Of a stretch of DNA of 17,907 bases, positions 15,300 through 17,907 are shown in pieces. Source of the DNA: Rifleibacterium sp035352635 (lineage in GTDB: Bacteria; Muiribacteriota; Ozemobacteria; Ozemobacterales; Ozemobacteraceae); the NCBI GenBank assembly GCA_035352635.1, contig DAOPYA010000086.1, positions 1 through 17,907 of the forward strand. The letters run 5' to 3'. Position 1 is the stretch's first letter, and every line of letters begins with the position of its first letter. Below the pieces are notes generated by a model that searched no databases, was not told the DNA's origin, and was given only the letters and a program-made list of their open reading frames with translations. Made by a program: the position numbers and the translations under genes.

Positions 15300-17416
15300 T
15301 TTTTCAGCTGGCTTTCGTCAAAGGATAATACCTGGTTGCGACCCGCATCTTTAGCCCGGTAAAGGGCAATGTCGGCGGCCTCGATCAGATCAGATGTTTT
15401 TTCGCAGTGGGTGACCATCGTGCACGAAACGCCAATCGACAGAGTTACCTGCAGTTCTTTGCCCTCGTGGTTGAGCGGGGTAAGCTCAACCTTGCTTCTG
15501 ATGCGTTCAGCAAAGAGTCTGGCCCCATCAATCATGGTTTCAGGCAAAACAACCGCGAATTCTTCGCCGCCATAACGGGCGACTGTATCAATCTGTTCGC
15601 GCACCGAACTGTTAAAAATACCGGCCACATGGCGCAAAACCTTGTCGCCGACCAGATGGCCGTGGGTATCGTTAAATTTTTTGAAAAAGTCAATATCGAT
15701 AACCATCAATGACAGAGGCTTTGAGTAGCGCCGTGCTCTGATAAACTCGTGTGCAAGAGTTTCTTGAAAGTATCGGTGGTTAAAAAGCTCTGTTAATGGG
15801 TCAGTAAAAGCAAGTTTTTCTGTTCTTTTATGAATCAGGGCATTTTTGATGCTGGTGATGAAAATGCCCGTGAACTGAGAGGTTATGTCGAGTTCTTTGT
15901 GGGTAAAGGGCATGTCATCTTTGCGGGCAAGATGTATCAGGCCGCGAACCCGGTCGCTGATAATGATCGGCAGGTGCAAAATCTGTTTGAAGTCGCTGAT
16001 TGGTTTTTTCCCATGTATCTGAGGGTTGAAAAAGACGGGTTTATGGTAATTCTCAAGCCGCAGCGGCGGGTCAGCCGGGTACTCGCTGAACAGGGTGAAG
16101 ATGCTGTCGGCCAGCCTGTTCTGAAATTTCACCGAGATTGCTTCACCAGGCTGCACAATCAGGCGGTAAGTGTTGTCGAGGTCGTCGAAAAGCAGTATCG
16201 AAATAGAAGTGAAGGTGATGACCTTATAAAATTGCTCAAAAGCCTTCTGCAAAATTGTGTAGGGGTCGAGAGTCGAGGTCAGATCCTTGCTGATTTTTAA
16301 GAAAATATCGTTGTGCGTCGCGCTTTCAAGCAGCATTTCCTGGTCATCGCGAATACGCTTTATCATCTGCTCGCGGGCAATGGCCATGGCCAGGTTCTGT
16401 GAAATCAGGTAGAGAAAACGGTAGTGCTTGCGTGCCTGCTGGGCATCTTCAGCAACGTAGCGTCGGCTGACCAGCAGCAAGTGTGATGGCTTGCCCTCGA
16501 CAACCAGTGGCAGGCAAAATAGTTCGCGTGGCCCGCTGGCGTCTTCAAACGAAAGGGTCAGCGGTTCTTCAATATCTTCGTCGCTTGTGCACGCGGGGGC
16601 CGGTTTCAGTAATTGCAGGCGCAGGCGTGCCGAGACTGATTCAAACATTTCTTTGAGCTGTGAAGCCCTTAGGCAATGGGCGGCAAGAATTTCCATCTGC
16701 TGGGACGGGCCAGCCGAGAGCATGGTTTCAGCAAAGTCGGCGTTGAGCTGTATGACCGCAGATCTTTCAAGTGACAGCTCTTCTGAGAGCCTGGCAAGAA
16801 ACTCCTCGAGCCGGCCGACAAAGTCATTCGACTCTGAAAGAATATTTGAAATGGCATACAGGCTGGCCATTTCCCGACGGTTGTCTTCGATGGTCGATAA
16901 CAGGCTTTCTTTTTCGATCAGGGCTGCGATGAGTGTATCGACCGAACTGAGGCGTTCGAGCTCAGATGCGGTGAAGGGTTTTTGGTCAGCGGCCCGGTTC
17001 AGGTTCATCACTCCGATGATCTTATTGTGAATTTTGAGCGGCAGCGAAAGAAAAGAGCCTGAATCGTCTTTGCGACTGAGTTGCAGATGATGATTCTTGC
17101 GGTCATCGGTTTCGCCTGCGAAAATTGCCTGGCCGGTCGAAAAGACCTGGCCGGCGATGCCGTGGTTCAGCTGAATTCGTGCAACCGGGCCATGCTTGCC
17201 TTTTTTCTTCAGGCCCGGGTGATGTGCGGAAACATAAAGCTTCAGGCAGCCTTCTTCTTTGTCGAAAACCATGATCGAACCAGAACTGGCACTGGTGAAC
17301 TGCACGGTTTCAGCGATGATTGATTCGATGAGCAGATGAATATCGCTGGATTCAGCTGTTTTAACCGCTAGTCTGGAATGAAACTCCAGAGTATTGATCA
17401 GCTCTTTTTCAGTCAT
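15296..17416 (-). CDS. Triple-GAF diguanylate cyclase (GGDEF)
   Basis: A 706-aa cytoplasmic protein. GAF-like regions lie at about 10-170, 185-350 and 370-528, the middle one divergent. The GGDEF domain (536-700) starts with DPLTELFNHRYF and holds DIDFFKKFNDTHGH (573-586) and GGEEF (616-620), so the active site is intact and it should make c-di-GMP from two GTP. The inhibitory I-site RxxD is not in register: the expected position reads EQID (607-610), with Arg606 one residue too early, so product feedback may be weak. The start at 17416 is chosen over an upstream in-frame one at 17485 because AAAGGA (17425-17430) lies 8 bases before it and it forms an ATGA overlap with the phosphatase stop; the extra upstream codons show no domain character. 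Confidence 0.93.
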   Translation of the reverse strand: MTEKELINTLEFHSRLAVKTAESSDIHLLIESIIAETVQFTSASSGSIMVFDKEEGCLKLYVSAHHPGLKKKGKHGPVARIQLNHGIAGQVFSTGQAIFAGETDDRKNHHLQLSRKDDSGSFLSLPLKIHNKIIGVMNLNRAADQKPFTASELERLSSVDTLIAALIEKESLLSTIEDNRREMASLYAISNILSESNDFVGRLEEFLARLSEELSLERSAVIQLNADFAETMLSAGPSQQMEILAAHCLRASQLKEMFESVSARLRLQLLKPAPACTSDEDIEEPLTLSFEDASGPRELFCLPLVVEGKPSHLLLVSRRYVAEDAQQARKHYRFLYLISQNLAMAIAREQMIKRIRDDQEMLLESATHNDIFLKISKDLTSTLDPYTILQKAFEQFYKVITFTSISILLFDDLDNTYRLIVQPGEAISVKFQNRLADSIFTLFSEYPADPPLRLENYHKPVFFNPQIHGKKPISDFKQILHLPIIISDRVRGLIHLARKDDMPFTHKELDITSQFTGIFITSIKNALIHKRTEKLAFTDPLTELFNHRYFQETLAHEFIRARRYSKPLSLMVIDIDFFKKFNDTHGHLVGDKVLRHVAGIFNSSVREQIDTVARYGGEEFAVVLPETMIDGARLFAERIRSKVELTPLNHEGKELQVTLSIGVSCTMVTHCEKTSDLIEAADIALYRAKDAGRNQVLSFDESQLKK

Positions 17417-17907
17417 TGTGCCGGTCCTTTGAATCTGATGGTAAAAATTGTGAGATCGTCGTGTGCTTCTGCTTTTCCACGCCATTTTTCAACCGAAACT
17501 ATAAAGGCTGCTACAATCTGCTGCGCCGACATATCAGGGTTTGAGCCGAGCATCAGGTTAATACGCTCAGAACCATACATTTCGCCAGAGGGGGACTTCT
17601 CTTCTGAGAGGCCATCGGTGTACATGGTAAATGCATCGCCCGGTTGCATGGTAAAAGGTGCCTTGTGATAAAGCCCATTTTTTATAGAAGGTATGCCGAG
17701 CGGTGGGCCACTCTTTGACTCGATGAGGCGGCATTGAGATTGCAGCCTGGCCAGCAGAGGGCCGTGCCCGGCCGAAGTCATTTCGCAGATGCCGGTCTGC
17801 GGGTCGATTGCTACTATCTGCATGGTGACAAAATGGTATGGGTCGAGCTGGGTGCAAAGTTTTTCGTTGGCTTTTTCGATGATCTGCACCGGATCGCTGC
17901 TGTTCTG
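17413..17907 (-). CDS. SpoIIE/PP2C-type serine phosphatase, C-terminal part
   Basis: The frame is open to the right edge, so this is the last 164 codons of a longer gene. Visible motifs are those of the SpoIIE/RsbU phosphatase domain: TSAGHGPLL, PPLGIP, the metal-binding YTDGLSE, MYGSERI and the closing HDDLTIFTIRF, whose Asp pair binds metal. Such proteins dephosphorylate anti-anti-sigma factors or other signalling partners and usually carry N-terminal sensor domains (GAF, PAS, HAMP or receiver), which here lie outside the window. A GTG at 17889 is not a start; the coding sequence continues through it in frame. The stop overlaps the diguanylate cyclase start by four bases (ATGA), so the two proteins are probably made together. 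Confidence 0.9.
   Translation of the reverse strand, partial: QNSSDPVQIIEKANEKLCTQLDPYHFVTMQIVAIDPQTGICEMTSAGHGPLLARLQSQCRLIESKSGPPLGIPSIKNGLYHKAPFTMQPGDAFTMYTDGLSEEKSPSGEMYGSERINLMLGSNPDMSAQQIVAAFIVSVEKWRGKAEAHDDLTIFTIRFKGPAQ

Noticed and set aside
17417..17485. 23 extra N-terminal codons for the diguanylate cyclase
   Set aside because: They overlap the phosphatase coding sequence and the ATG at 17416 has both a good ribosome site and the ATGA arrangement seen at the next junction.
1..17907. Mobile elements, CRISPR arrays, tRNA or rRNA genes
   Set aside because: No transposase, integrase, regularly spaced repeats, cloverleaf or conserved rRNA segment was seen on reading both strands.

Overview
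The window is gene-dense bacterial DNA with 15 protein-coding genes, two of them cut by the window edges. I see no rRNA, tRNA, CRISPR array, insertion sequence or phage gene. The organism looks Gram-negative: there are Sec signal peptides, an O-antigen ligase/polymerase-type membrane protein and a GT4 glycosyltransferase. Large multi-GAF c-di-GMP enzymes and a CBS-containing tRNA nucleotidyltransferase would fit a delta-proteobacterial or deep-branching lineage such as Candidatus Riflebacteria, but that placement is a guess. No stretch longer than 300 bases lacks a gene; the largest gaps are 6128-6313, 2999-3145 and 9003-9093.

Left part (1-2998, minus strand): a DUF885 metallopeptidase-like protein is followed 2 bases later by a HIT-family AP4A phosphorylase-like protein. 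After a gap with its own extended -10 promoter comes a small exported protein of unknown function, then the first 28 codons of a membrane protein that leaves the window.

Surface polysaccharide part (3146-6127): a GT4 glycosyltransferase and a small multi-spanning membrane protein (plus strand, overlapping by 8 bases) converge on an O-antigen ligase/Wzy-like protein (minus strand). The two convergent genes overlap by 100 bases.

Middle part (6190-9680, plus strand): an extended -10 promoter drives an exported protein with an Ada-like zinc-binding Cys/His motif. It is coupled by ATGA to rarA, which is followed 2 bases later by an HD-domain hydrolase. A ferritin with its own promoter ends at a strong bidirectional hairpin terminator.

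Right part (17907 down to 9681, minus strand): a tightly packed cluster of five genes. In transcription order they are a SpoIIE/PP2C-type phosphatase (partial), a triple-GAF diguanylate cyclase, a triple-GAF HD-GYP phosphodiesterase, a DHH-like/CBS/tRNA nucleotidyltransferase fusion, and an M50 site-2-protease-like membrane protease. The first four junctions upstream of the protease overlap (ATGA, ATGA, TAATG), so synthesis of a c-di-GMP maker and a c-di-GMP breaker is probably translationally coupled and tied to a phosphatase. This cluster is the most interesting system here.
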